Assembly: GCA_004295885.1 (NCBI GenBank)
Contig: SEDG01000066.1
Span: 1 to 9,934, forward strand
Length of the DNA stretch: 9,934 nucleotides
Origin: Pedobacter sp.
GTDB taxonomy: Bacteria > Bacteroidota > Bacteroidia > Sphingobacteriales > Sphingobacteriaceae
Reading direction: 5' to 3'
The stretch's first letter is position 1. Every line of letters starts with the position of its first letter. Under the pieces are notes generated by a model, which was not told the origin of the DNA, did no database searches, and saw only the letters and a list, made by a program, of their open reading frames with translations. Position numbers and translations under genes: made by a program. Of the stretch, positions 1 to 7,602 are shown piece after piece.

Positions 1-19
1 CAACTAAATATTGGTATTA

Positions 20-36
20 AAATTGTCAATCAATTT
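20..36. promoter_or_regulatory. Small AT-rich dyad upstream of the peptidase gene
   Basis: AAATTG (20-25) and CAATTT (31-36) form a perfect 6-bp inverted repeat around a 5-nt centre. It is flanked by TTGG (11-14) and CCAA (37-40), which extend the symmetry after a 5-nt interruption on the left only. It ends 20 bp before the ATG at 57, a plausible place for an operator or 5'-UTR hairpin. In AT-rich DNA such dyads arise by chance, and no Bacteroidota -33/-7 promoter could be assigned. Confidence 0.2.
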
Positions 37-56
37 CCAAATTAAATCATAAAATT

Positions 57-893
57 ATGCAATGGTTCGGAAAAGGTAGTAGCAATGTAGAAGATGGTAG
101 AAGCAGCAGTGGCGGAAAAATGGCCTTAGGTGGCGGAGTTGGTGTTATTGTTGTCATTCTAGGTCTAATATTTGGTCAGGATTTTACTGGTTTGGTAAGT
201 CAAATACCAGCAACCGAACAAGGAGAAGTAAAAAAAGGAACACCGACAGATGAACAAGGAAAATTTGTAGCGGGTATTTTGGAATCTACTGAGCAGGTTT
301 GGGGAGAGCAATTTAATGCCTTGGGTGCAAGATATGAAGAGCCAGCTTTGAGATTGTTTAGAGATGGCGTTCAGTCTGCTTGTGGTAATGCAAGTTCTGC
401 AGTGGGCCCTTTTTACTGCCCAGGCGACCATAAAGTTTATATAGATTTATCATTCTATGATGAATTAAAAAATCGTTTTGGCGCTGCGGGAGATTTCGCA
501 CAAGCGTACGTGATAGCACATGAAGTAGGTCATCATGTACAAAATCTTTTAGGCACATCTGCTAAAATGGAAGAAGCTAGAGGTAGGTTAAACGAAGTGG
601 AATATAACAAACTGTCTGTTAAACTGGAATTACAAGCAGATTTTTATGCAGGCCTTTGGGCACACCATGCGCAAAACTTGAAAGATTTTAGACTTGATGC
701 TGGAGATATAGACGAAGCATTAAACGCAGCCAATGCCATAGGTGATGATAAGTTGCAAAAGCAGTCGCAAGGCGAAGTTGTTCCTGATGCTTTTACACAT
801 GGTACATCTGCGCAAAGGATGTATTGGTTTAAAAAAGGTTTCGAAACTGGTGACATTAAACAAGGCGATACCTTCAATGCATCAAGGTTATAG
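57..893 (+). CDS. Neutral zinc metallopeptidase, YpfJ family
   Basis: A 278-residue predicted zinc-dependent peptidase anchored in the cytoplasmic membrane. The N-terminus (MQWFGKG, then SNVEDGR and SSSGG) matches the typical start of the YpfJ/Zn_peptidase (PF04228) family, which supports the ATG at 57 although no Shine-Dalgarno site is visible. A Gly-rich hydrophobic segment at about residues 24-41 is a single membrane anchor, which would place the rest outside the cytoplasm. The catalytic motif HEVGH is at 155-159; E191 in ELQAD is the probable third zinc ligand, and the family's C-terminal HGTSAQR is at 248-254. C109 and C121 could form a disulfide. Length is normal and nothing is missing. 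Substrate and physiological role are not known for this family as far as I can say. It is separated from the following signalling operon by 184 bp and is probably transcribed independently. Confidence 0.93.
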   Translation: MQWFGKGSSNVEDGRSSSGGKMALGGGVGVIVVILGLIFGQDFTGLVSQIPATEQGEVKKGTPTDEQGKFVAGILESTEQVWGEQFNALGARYEEPALRLFRDGVQSACGNASSAVGPFYCPGDHKVYIDLSFYDELKNRFGAAGDFAQAYVIAHEVGHHVQNLLGTSAKMEEARGRLNEVEYNKLSVKLELQADFYAGLWAHHAQNLKDFRLDAGDIDEALNAANAIGDDKLQKQSQGEVVPDAFTHGTSAQRMYWFKKGFETGDIKQGDTFNASRL

Positions 894-978
894 TTAAAAA
901 TTTTACCTTTAGATTCGCATATTTAGTTTGTTATTAATCAGCAGATTTGCGGTTTTTTAACAAAATTATTTTTCCGAT

Positions 979-1010
979 TTAAAAACAATTCGTTAAAATT
1001 ATTGTTTTAA
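979..1010. promoter_or_regulatory. AT-rich inverted repeat in the operon leader
   Basis: The 184-bp spacer 894-1077 contains AAAACAAT at 982-989 and its exact complement ATTGTTTT at 1001-1008. The symmetry extends to about 10 bp per arm if one A is bulged, with an 11-nt loop. It lies about 68 bp upstream of the first operon ATG. It could be an operator, a leader hairpin, or a weak terminator for the peptidase gene, since a T6 run at 953-958 also follows a 3-bp GCA/TGC hairpin at 941-950. I found no clear match to the Bacteroidota promoter consensus (TTTG, then TAnnTTTG). Confidence 0.25.
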
Positions 1011-1077
1011 GTTCTTATAGTGGTTCTCTACCTAGAATTACCAGTTTAAAGAATGATAAAATAGCGCCAAATTTTAA

Positions 1078-2220
1078 ATGATTCTAATAGTAGATGATAC
1101 GCCCGAGAACTTAATTTCTTTAAAAAAAGTTCTCGAAAAAAACAATTTTGAAGTAGATACCGCTTCCTCTGGTGAAGAGGCTTTAAAGAAGGTTTTAAAA
1201 AACTCTTACGTTTTAATTATTCTTGACGTTCAAATGCCAGGTATGGATGGCTTTGAGGTTGCTGAAGCAATCTCTGGCTACAGTAAGGCAAAAGAGACAG
1301 CCATTATCTTCCTATCGGCTGCAAACACAGAATTTAAATTTATTGCTAAAGGGTATTCTTCTGGCGGTTTGGATTATATTACCAAACCTGTTGATATGAA
1401 TATTCTGTTGCTAAAAGTGAAGACATTTTATCGCATCTATGAGCAAAATAGGAAGCTTAATGAAATGCAGAAAACCTTACTTGAAGAAATTGAATTTCGT
1501 AAGGAAGCAGAGCATAAAAAAGATGAATTCATCAGCATTGCTAGCCATGAGTTAAAAACTCCGTTAACAAGTGTTAAAGGTTATGTGCAGTTGCTAGAAA
1601 GAAGCGTGAGCAAAGGCGATACGGAAACCGTAAAAAAACACTTAGCAAAGGCACAAATACAATTAGAAAAATTGAATAGTTTAATTGCCGATTTGCTAGA
1701 TATCTCTAAAATTGAAAGTGGCAAACTTAAATTTAACAAACAAAATTTCTCTATAGACCACTTGATCGATAATGTCATCGAAGTGATGCATCAATCTAAT
1801 CCTGAATTTGTTATCCATAAAAGAGGAATTGCTAATTGCGAAATCTTTGGGGATGAAATGCGGGTTGAGCAGGTAATTGTAAACTTTTTGACTAACGCCA
1901 TTAAATATTCTCCCGGAACATCTGAAATTGAACTTACGGTCGATGTAAACGATGAACAACTACATATAGCTGTTAAAGACCAAGGAATTGGAATGTTGCC
2001 TGAACAATTAGACCATGTATTCGATAAATTTTATAGAGTCGAAGAAACCTCACAACGTTTCCAAGGACTAGGCATTGGCTTATATATTTCGTCAGAAATT
2101 ATTAAAAGACATGGCGGTCAAATTGGGGTAAACAGCACTTACGGAAAAGGTTCTGAGTTCTACTTCTCCATGCCAACAAACTCAAATAATGATTTTAGTG
2201 AAATAAAAATTACCGCTTAA
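1078..2220 (+). CDS. Cytoplasmic REC-histidine kinase (response regulator/sensor kinase hybrid)
   Basis: A 380-residue soluble kinase with an N-terminal receiver and a C-terminal kinase core, with no membrane segment or sensory domain. REC spans about 1-118, with acidic residues D6 and D7, phosphoacceptor D50 in LDVQMPGMDG, S80 and K103 (TKP). A short helical linker (about 120-148) leads to HisKA with phospho-histidine H157 in SHELKTPL. HATPase_c has N-box N273, the G1 box DQGIGM at 301-306 and the G2 box GLGIGLYI at 330-337. All catalytic residues are present, so both autophosphorylation and receiver phosphorylation look possible. The start is fixed by a TAA codon immediately before the ATG. 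The receiver-first order suggests that phosphorylation of D50, perhaps by the kinase encoded next, controls this kinase. It is the first gene of the operon, and its TAA stop overlaps the next start by one base (TAATG). Confidence 0.93.
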   Translation: MILIVDDTPENLISLKKVLEKNNFEVDTASSGEEALKKVLKNSYVLIILDVQMPGMDGFEVAEAISGYSKAKETAIIFLSAANTEFKFIAKGYSSGGLDYITKPVDMNILLLKVKTFYRIYEQNRKLNEMQKTLLEEIEFRKEAEHKKDEFISIASHELKTPLTSVKGYVQLLERSVSKGDTETVKKHLAKAQIQLEKLNSLIADLLDISKIESGKLKFNKQNFSIDHLIDNVIEVMHQSNPEFVIHKRGIANCEIFGDEMRVEQVIVNFLTNAIKYSPGTSEIELTVDVNDEQLHIAVKDQGIGMLPEQLDHVFDKFYRVEETSQRFQGLGIGLYISSEIIKRHGGQIGVNSTYGKGSEFYFSMPTNSNNDFSEIKITA

Positions 2221-5200
2221 TGAAACTCTCTTTCAAAAGTAACTTGCGCCTTGGGCTTGGCCTGTCGTTAATTTTATTAATTCTTAGTTCGCTAGCCTCC
2301 TTTATAAGTATCAGAAATTTAATAAACAGTGCCGAACAAGTTAGGCATAGTAATGAAGTTATTAATGGCGTAGATAATATCATCTCTACTTTAAAAGATG
2401 CAGAAACTGGACAAAGAGGTTATTTATTGACTGGAAACAAAGTCTTTTTGGAGCCTTATACAGGCGCAAAAGCACAGGCAAATTTGCTTTTTGATAAAGT
2501 AAAGGAAGAAACAAAAGACAATAGTTTCCAACAGACTAAATTAGTTGCACTAAAAGATATCATCAATTCAAGGTTAAATATTATTGATGAAACAATAGTT
2601 ACTAAAAGAAATGGTGGCAATGTTGACGCTTCTGTTATGCTTGACGGTAAAGTTTATATGGATAAGGCTCGGCAAGTCATCAAAGATATGCAAGAAGAGG
2701 AGAAGCGTTTGTTGGCTGCCCGTACCGCTGATTTGAACAAATTGGCTGGTTATACTCCTTTATTGATTGTTTTTGCCGCCATTTTATCGTTGCTAATTAC
2801 CATCTTCTTTTACAGGAAAGTGGCTGCCGATTTTGATGAACGTATGTTGTTGCAACACAAGCTACAAGAACTAAATGAGGAGACCGCCAACAGAATCCAA
2901 GTTATCCAAGGCATTGCGCAGCAAATTTCTAGAGGAGATTACAAGGTTAGATTAGATGCCATAGCAAAAGACGGGTTAGGAAATTTAGCCGTTTCCTTAA
3001 ATTCAATGGCAGAATCATTACAATATTCTTTCAGCTTACTTGAAGATAAGGAATGGTTACAATCTGGTATTGCCAAACTTAACGACCAAATGGTTGGCGA
3101 AAAGGATTTAAAGACGCTAGCCAATGACATGTTGACCCAAATTGTTAGTCACACGAAAAGTCATGTTGCCGCACTTTATGTTTTAGAAGATGATAGGAGC
3201 CTCTACCTAACTGGCTCTTACGCCCTCAATAAACAAAATGTTAAGGATAAAATTGTTTCAGGAGATGGATTAATTGGACAGTGCCTGCAATCAGAAGAAT
3301 TGATTTTATTACAAGACATTCCAGCGGGTGAAATTACCATCAGCTATGCTACGGGAGAAACACAACCGAAAAACGTAGTGGCAGTTCCATTATGGAGAGA
3401 TAAATTTCTCATCGGAGTAATTGAGTTGGCTTCGTTAAATGAATATACGCCTAGGAAAATAGATTTTTTAAGGGCAATAGCGGGTAACATCGGCATTGCC
3501 ATCCATGTAGCGCAAAACCGCAAAAGGTTACAAGACTTTTTAGAGGAAACTCAAGCACAGGCTGAAGAATTACAAGCTCAACACAGCGAGCTAGAAGGCT
3601 TAAACGCAGAGTTAGAAGCACAAACACAAAAGATTCAGGCTTCAGAGGAGGAATTACGCGTACAACAAGAAGAACTTTTGCAGAGCAACCAAGAGTTGGA
3701 AGAAAGAACAAGTTTGCTAGAGGAAAAGAATCAGTTAATTCAAGAACGTAATTTAGATATTCAGCAAAAAGCTGAGCAGTTAGAGCAAAGCACCAAATAT
3801 AAATCTGAGTTTTTAGCTAACATGTCCCATGAACTAAGAACGCCTTTGAATTCAATTTTATTGCTGTCTAAGTTGATGGCAGACAATGAAGATTTAGAAA
3901 AAGAGTACACAGAATATGCAGCTGTTATTCAAAGTTCTGGACAGGGATTATTAAGCTTAATTGATGAAATTTTAGATTTATCAAAAATTGAAGCGGGTAA
4001 AATGAGCTTAGAAGTTGCCGACGTAACAGTTGATGAGGTGGTTACTGATATGCGCTTACTATTTAATCCAATAGCTCGAGATAAAAAACTAGAACTGGAA
4101 ATTCTTGTGAATGAAGACGTTCCAAAACTGATGAATACCGACAAAATGAGGTTGGAGCAAATCTTGAAAAACTTATTATCCAACGCTTTCAAATTTACCA
4201 CACAAGGAAAGGTTACACTTTCGTTAAATGCAGATTTAAGATATAAAACACTCATTTTTAAAGTTAAGGATACAGGTATCGGCATTGCGAAAGAGAAACA
4301 AAGCATTGTATTTGAAGCTTTTCAGCAGGCAGACGGCTCTACCAGACGTAAGTTTGGAGGTACTGGTTTAGGTTTATCTATTAGTAGAGAATTAGCAAAA
4401 TTACTTGGAGGGGAAATACAGCTAGAAAGTGAAGAAAATGTTGGAAGTGAATTTACGCTTACACTACCCATTGATTTTTCTGACAATGACGCATTTTTAG
4501 AAGAGCAAGCCAGTAATAAGGAAGAGGAAATAAAAACGCAAATAGAAATTGTAACTGAGCAGATAGAACGTTATACAGTAGACCACATACCTGGCGATAT
4601 TGAAGATGATAGGAATGATATTGGACCCAATGATAAAGTTATTTTAATTATAGAAGACGATACGATGTTTGCCAAAACATTGCTCGGTTTTACTCGTAAA
4701 AGAAATTACAAAGGCATTGTAGCCGTGAGAGGAGATATGGGCATAGAATTGGCTAATCAATTTAATCCATTGGCTATTTTATTGGATATTCAATTACCTG
4801 TTAAAGATGGTTGGCAGGTGATGGAAGAATTGAAATCTAACCCTAAAACGAGACCAATTCCAGTTCACATCATGTCGTCGCTTTCGGTAAAAAGAGAAAG
4901 TTTGTTAAAAGGTGCAGTAGATTTTATCGACAAGCCAGTGGCATTAGATCACATGAAACAGATTTTCGAAAAGCTAGAAGACGCACTAAGTAGACATCCT
5001 AAAAAGGTGCTCATCGTAGAAGAGAACCAACAACACGCAAAGGCCCTAAGTTACTTCTTAAGCAGTTCTAACATTCAAACTTTGGTTGTAGGCAACGTGA
5101 ACGAAAGTATAGAAGCTTTGAAAAAGAAGGAAGTAGAATGTGTGATATTAGACATGGGGATCCCAGATAAGAACGCCTACGAAACTTTAGATACCATTAA

Positions 5201-5810
5201 AAAAAGCGAAGGACTAGAGAATTTGCCTATCATTATCTTTACGGGCAAAAGTATTTCTAAAGGAGAAGAAACCAGAATTAAGCAATATGCTGATTCAATT
5301 GTTGTAAAAACGGCGCATTCTTATCAACGTATTTTGGATGAGGCAGGACTGTTTTTGCATTTAGTAGAAGAGAAAGGCAAACAACCAAAAGCCTTACTAA
5401 GAGATAACCTTGGCGGATTAAATGAGGTTTTAAAAGACAAAGTTGTGCTAATTGCTGATGATGATGTGCGTAACATTTTCTCGCTTACTAAAGCCTTGGA
5501 GCAACATCAAATGAAAATTTTACCAGCTGTAGATGGTAAGGAAGCCTTAAAGGTTTTAGAAGAGAATCCGAAAGTAGATGTGGTGTTAATGGACATGATG
5601 ATGCCGGAGCTGGATGGTTACCAAACCACTACCTTAATTAGAGAAATGCCAGCCTACAAACATTTGCCAATTTTAGCTGTTACTGCTAAAGCCATGATGG
5701 GAGATAGAGAAAAATGTATCTCTGCTGGTGCATCAGACTATATATCCAAACCTGTAGATGTTGACCAATTGGTTTCGCTATTAAGAGTTTGGTTATATGA
5801 TAGAGTTTAG
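2220..5810 (+). CDS. CHASE3-HAMP-GAF hybrid histidine kinase with three receiver domains
   Basis: A 1196-residue inner-membrane hybrid kinase. TM1 is at about 11-31. It is followed by an extracytoplasmic CHASE3 sensor with the hallmark DAETGQRGYLLTG (60-72), TM2 (about 179-198), HAMP (about 199-275, with RGDYKVRL) and GAF (about 285-432). A long Glu/Gln-rich coiled coil (about 433-525) leads to HisKA with H537 in SHELRTPL. HATPase_c has N655, DTGIGIA at 684-690 and GGTGLGLSI at 713-721. Three receivers follow: REC1 (about 806-920; D813, D814, D856, K905), REC2 (about 929-1045; E934, E935, D978, T1008, K1030) and REC3 (about 1075-1190; D1080-D1082, D1125, T1155, K1177). REC2 has an atypical EE acidic pair and no Pro after Lys. 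The order of three distinct REC types resembles large hybrid kinases I recall from several phyla. The ligand is unknown. The start overlaps the previous stop, implying translational coupling. Nothing is truncated. Confidence 0.93.
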   Translation: MKLSFKSNLRLGLGLSLILLILSSLASFISIRNLINSAEQVRHSNEVINGVDNIISTLKDAETGQRGYLLTGNKVFLEPYTGAKAQANLLFDKVKEETKDNSFQQTKLVALKDIINSRLNIIDETIVTKRNGGNVDASVMLDGKVYMDKARQVIKDMQEEEKRLLAARTADLNKLAGYTPLLIVFAAILSLLITIFFYRKVAADFDERMLLQHKLQELNEETANRIQVIQGIAQQISRGDYKVRLDAIAKDGLGNLAVSLNSMAESLQYSFSLLEDKEWLQSGIAKLNDQMVGEKDLKTLANDMLTQIVSHTKSHVAALYVLEDDRSLYLTGSYALNKQNVKDKIVSGDGLIGQCLQSEELILLQDIPAGEITISYATGETQPKNVVAVPLWRDKFLIGVIELASLNEYTPRKIDFLRAIAGNIGIAIHVAQNRKRLQDFLEETQAQAEELQAQHSELEGLNAELEAQTQKIQASEEELRVQQEELLQSNQELEERTSLLEEKNQLIQERNLDIQQKAEQLEQSTKYKSEFLANMSHELRTPLNSILLLSKLMADNEDLEKEYTEYAAVIQSSGQGLLSLIDEILDLSKIEAGKMSLEVADVTVDEVVTDMRLLFNPIARDKKLELEILVNEDVPKLMNTDKMRLEQILKNLLSNAFKFTTQGKVTLSLNADLRYKTLIFKVKDTGIGIAKEKQSIVFEAFQQADGSTRRKFGGTGLGLSISRELAKLLGGEIQLESEENVGSEFTLTLPIDFSDNDAFLEEQASNKEEEIKTQIEIVTEQIERYTVDHIPGDIEDDRNDIGPNDKVILIIEDDTMFAKTLLGFTRKRNYKGIVAVRGDMGIELANQFNPLAILLDIQLPVKDGWQVMEELKSNPKTRPIPVHIMSSLSVKRESLLKGAVDFIDKPVALDHMKQIFEKLEDALSRHPKKVLIVEENQQHAKALSYFLSSSNIQTLVVGNVNESIEALKKKEVECVILDMGIPDKNAYETLDTIKKSEGLENLPIIIFTGKSISKGEETRIKQYADSIVVKTAHSYQRILDEAGLFLHLVEEKGKQPKALLRDNLGGLNEVLKDKVVLIADDDVRNIFSLTKALEQHQMKILPAVDGKEALKVLEENPKVDVVLMDMMMPELDGYQTTTLIREMPAYKHLPILAVTAKAMMGDREKCISAGASDYISKPVDVDQLVSLLRVWLYDRV

Positions 5811-5830
5811 AACATGTTGTTTTAAGATTT

Positions 5831-6205
5831 ATGGAAGTTAAAACAAAGAAAATATTAATTATAGACGACGATAGCAGGAATATATTTGCCTTAACTGCAG
5901 TTTTAAAAGCAAAAAAGTACACTTGTGTTTCTGCACAAAGTGCACAACAAGGCTTTAATATTATCGCATCAGACAAAGATATAAGTGTAGTGTTAATGGA
6001 TATGATGATGCCTGATATGGATGGTTACCAAGCTATGCGAAAAATGAAGGCTGACCCTGAGTTGGCAAAAATTCCCGTAATTGCAGTAACTGCACAGGCA
6101 ATGGTGGGCGATAGAGAACGTTGCCTAGAAGCTGGCGCTGCTGGTTATATTTCTAAACCAGTAAATGTTGATGATTTGGTATTGCTTTTAAACAAATATT
6201 TTTAG
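5831..6205 (+). CDS. Stand-alone response regulator receiver (CheY-like)
   Basis: A 124-residue single receiver domain with no output domain. The acidic cluster D12-D14, phosphoacceptor D57 in LMDMMMPDMDG, T87 and K109 (SKP) are all present, so it should accept phosphate. It closely resembles REC3 of the preceding kinase: both have RNIF after the acidic cluster, VVLMDMMMP, GDRE and YISKPV, with roughly half of residues identical by eye, and the DNA is also similar around 5580-5606 and 5992-6018. This suggests origin by duplication of that domain or of a common ancestor. It starts 20 bp after the kinase stop; an ATG at 5814 is followed by a stop after two codons and is not usable. Its TAG stop overlaps the GTG start of the methyltransferase gene. 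It is probably a diffusible phosphate carrier or a protein-interaction regulator within this pathway; the partner cannot be read from sequence. Confidence 0.92.
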   Translation: MEVKTKKILIIDDDSRNIFALTAVLKAKKYTCVSAQSAQQGFNIIASDKDISVVLMDMMMPDMDGYQAMRKMKADPELAKIPVIAVTAQAMVGDRERCLEAGAAGYISKPVNVDDLVLLLNKYF

Positions 6206-7041
6206 TGTCTAATTTACCCGCTATAAGTGACGAACAAGTAGAAACATTAATTGATGATGTTTTGGACCAGTATGGTTATGATTTTACAGGCTACTCCAGA
6301 GCATCGTTAAAAAGAAGATTAAATAGACTTTATAGTTTAGATAAACAGGTAAGTTTTGCAGAATTCAGGTACAAAATAGGAAGTGATAGCGTTTATTTTA
6401 AACGTTTTGTAGAACAGATTACGGTTAATGTTACAGAAATGTTTCGAGACCCTAGCTTCTATAAGGTCCTAAGAGATAGCGTTTTGCCAACTATAGCAAC
6501 TTATCCATTTATAAGAATTTGGTTGGCTGGTTGTTCAACTGGAGAGGAAGCTTATTCTATGGCGATAGTTTTAAAGGAACTTAACTTGCTGCATAAATCG
6601 CTAATTTATGCTACTGATATCAATCCAACTGTTTTAGAAAAAGCTGCTCAAGGTATGTTTCCGCTTAGCCAAATGAAACAATATTCAGAGAATTATATCG
6701 CATCTGGCGGAATAAAAGATTTTTCATCGTATTATAGTGCAAACTATTCTTTGGCAAAATTTGATGTAGATTTGAGAGAAAAAATGATTTTTTCAACTCA
6801 TAACTTAGTCTCAGATCATTCTTTTAACGAATTTCAACTAATTTTATGTAGAAATGTGCTCATTTATTTTGATAGGGATTTACAATTTAAAGTGTTACAA
6901 TTGTTCGATAATAGTTTAGAAAACCTTGGTTTTTTGGCATTGGGTACAAAAGAAACAACAGATTTTTCACCTATCAGTAAACGTTACAAAAGATTGGAAA
7001 TGGAGAAAATTTGGAGGAAAACAGTGGATGAAAAATTGTGA
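6205..7041 (+). CDS. cheR: CheR-type protein-glutamate O-methyltransferase
   Basis: A 278-residue CheR-family enzyme expected to transfer methyl groups from S-adenosylmethionine to glutamate side chains. The N-terminal helical domain (about 1-75) is followed by the family motif NVTEMFRDPSFY (75-86). The SAM-binding motif WLAGCSTGEEAYSMA is at 106-120, the acidic loop ATDIN at 136-140, and LILCRNVLIYFD at 212-223. There is no fused TPR, PAS or kinase domain. The start is GTG at 6205, overlapping the preceding TAG by one base (TAGTG). It is supported because translation from there gives a normal CheR N-terminus, whereas the next in-frame Met (residue 79) would delete it. The 3' end overlaps the methylesterase gene by 14 bp. 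No chemoreceptor, CheA or CheW lies in the window, so its substrate may be the CHASE3 kinase encoded upstream (inference) or receptors elsewhere. Confidence 0.92.
   Translation: MSNLPAISDEQVETLIDDVLDQYGYDFTGYSRASLKRRLNRLYSLDKQVSFAEFRYKIGSDSVYFKRFVEQITVNVTEMFRDPSFYKVLRDSVLPTIATYPFIRIWLAGCSTGEEAYSMAIVLKELNLLHKSLIYATDINPTVLEKAAQGMFPLSQMKQYSENYIASGGIKDFSSYYSANYSLAKFDVDLREKMIFSTHNLVSDHSFNEFQLILCRNVLIYFDRDLQFKVLQLFDNSLENLGFLALGTKETTDFSPISKRYKRLEMEKIWRKTVDEKL
7013..7017 (+). promoter_or_regulatory. Shine-Dalgarno-like site for the methylesterase gene
   Basis: GGAGG lies inside the 3' end of the methyltransferase gene, 10 nt before the ATG at 7028. It supports that ATG over the far-upstream in-frame ATG at 6926, whose extra N-terminal residues do not look like a CheB protein. 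Such sites are uncommon in Bacteroidota, so its functional weight is uncertain. Confidence 0.4.
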
Positions 7042-7591
7042 GGCATTAGTAATTGGAGGTTCTGCCGGAAGCTTGGATGTGCTAATAAAAGTGCTTCCTA
7101 GCATCGATGTGGATATTAAATTTCCAATCATAATTGTGCTTCATCGTAAAAAAGGAACCGACTCTTTGCTTTCAGATTTATTGTCTACAAAAACCATTTT
7201 AAAGGTTAAAGAAGCTGAGGAGAAGGAAAATATATTGCCTAAAACCATATATATTGTCCCTTCAGACTATCACCTGTTATTTGAAAAGGATTTAACTTTC
7301 TCCTTAGATTATTCTGAAAAAGTAAATTATTCTAGACCGTCTATAGATGTTACCTTTCAATCTGCTGCAGAAGTATATAAAGATAAACTAGTTTGTTTGT
7401 TGTTGTCTGGCTCCAATGCCGATGGCGTAAATGGATTAACAATGGTTAAAGAATTCGGTGGAGAAGTAGCCGTGCAAAACCCAAAAACAGCCCAAGTAGA
7501 TTATATGCCAAATCAAGCTATTTTAAGGGTTAATGTTGACGAAATATTAGACATAGAACAAATGGCAGATTATATAAATAAACTAAATTAA
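7028..7591 (+). CDS. cheB: CheB-type protein-glutamate methylesterase, catalytic domain only
   Basis: A 187-residue protein equivalent to the C-terminal catalytic domain of CheB, which hydrolyses glutamate methyl esters and deamidates glutamine. There is no N-terminal receiver. The predicted triad is S12 (IGGSAGS, 9-15), H39 (VLHRK) and D132 (SGSNADG, 127-133); the family motif SRPSIDVTFQSAA is at 102-114. Relative to enteric CheB, positions equivalent to Thr165 and Met283 are Ala13 and Ser129. I recall similar changes in orphan CheB-like proteins outside classical chemotaxis clusters. The start at 7028 is chosen because translation there gives MKNCEALVIGG, the normal beginning of the fold; the open frame continues upstream to 6926 only as an overlap with the methyltransferase gene. 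The one-residue-scale coupling with CheR (14-bp overlap) implies balanced production. Lacking its own receiver, it may be controlled by one of the stand-alone REC proteins (inference). Confidence 0.9.
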   Translation: MKNCEALVIGGSAGSLDVLIKVLPSIDVDIKFPIIIVLHRKKGTDSLLSDLLSTKTILKVKEAEEKENILPKTIYIVPSDYHLLFEKDLTFSLDYSEKVNYSRPSIDVTFQSAAEVYKDKLVCLLLSGSNADGVNGLTMVKEFGGEVAVQNPKTAQVDYMPNQAILRVNVDEILDIEQMADYINKLN

Positions 7592-7602
7592 ACGCTCAAG
7601 AA

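Noticed and set aside
3929..4306. 125-codon minus-strand open frame within the hybrid kinase gene
   Set aside because: It is antisense to the conserved HisKA/HATPase coding region and shows no recognisable protein features; it is a shadow frame.
5004..5355. REC2 as a decayed pseudo-domain
   Set aside because: The phosphoacceptor Asp, Thr and Lys are retained, and the unusual sequence resembles a recurring middle-receiver subtype of three-REC kinases, so specialisation is likelier than decay.
5686..5976. 96-codon minus-strand open frame across the kinase/REC junction
   Set aside because: It is antisense to REC3 and to the stand-alone REC gene, both clearly coding, and shows no domain signature.
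6926..7027. Upstream in-frame extension of the CheB gene
   Set aside because: The 34 extra codons lie entirely inside the CheR gene and encode a Trp/Lys-rich stretch unlike any CheB N-terminus; the ATG at 7028 gives the normal start and has a GGAGG 10 nt upstream.
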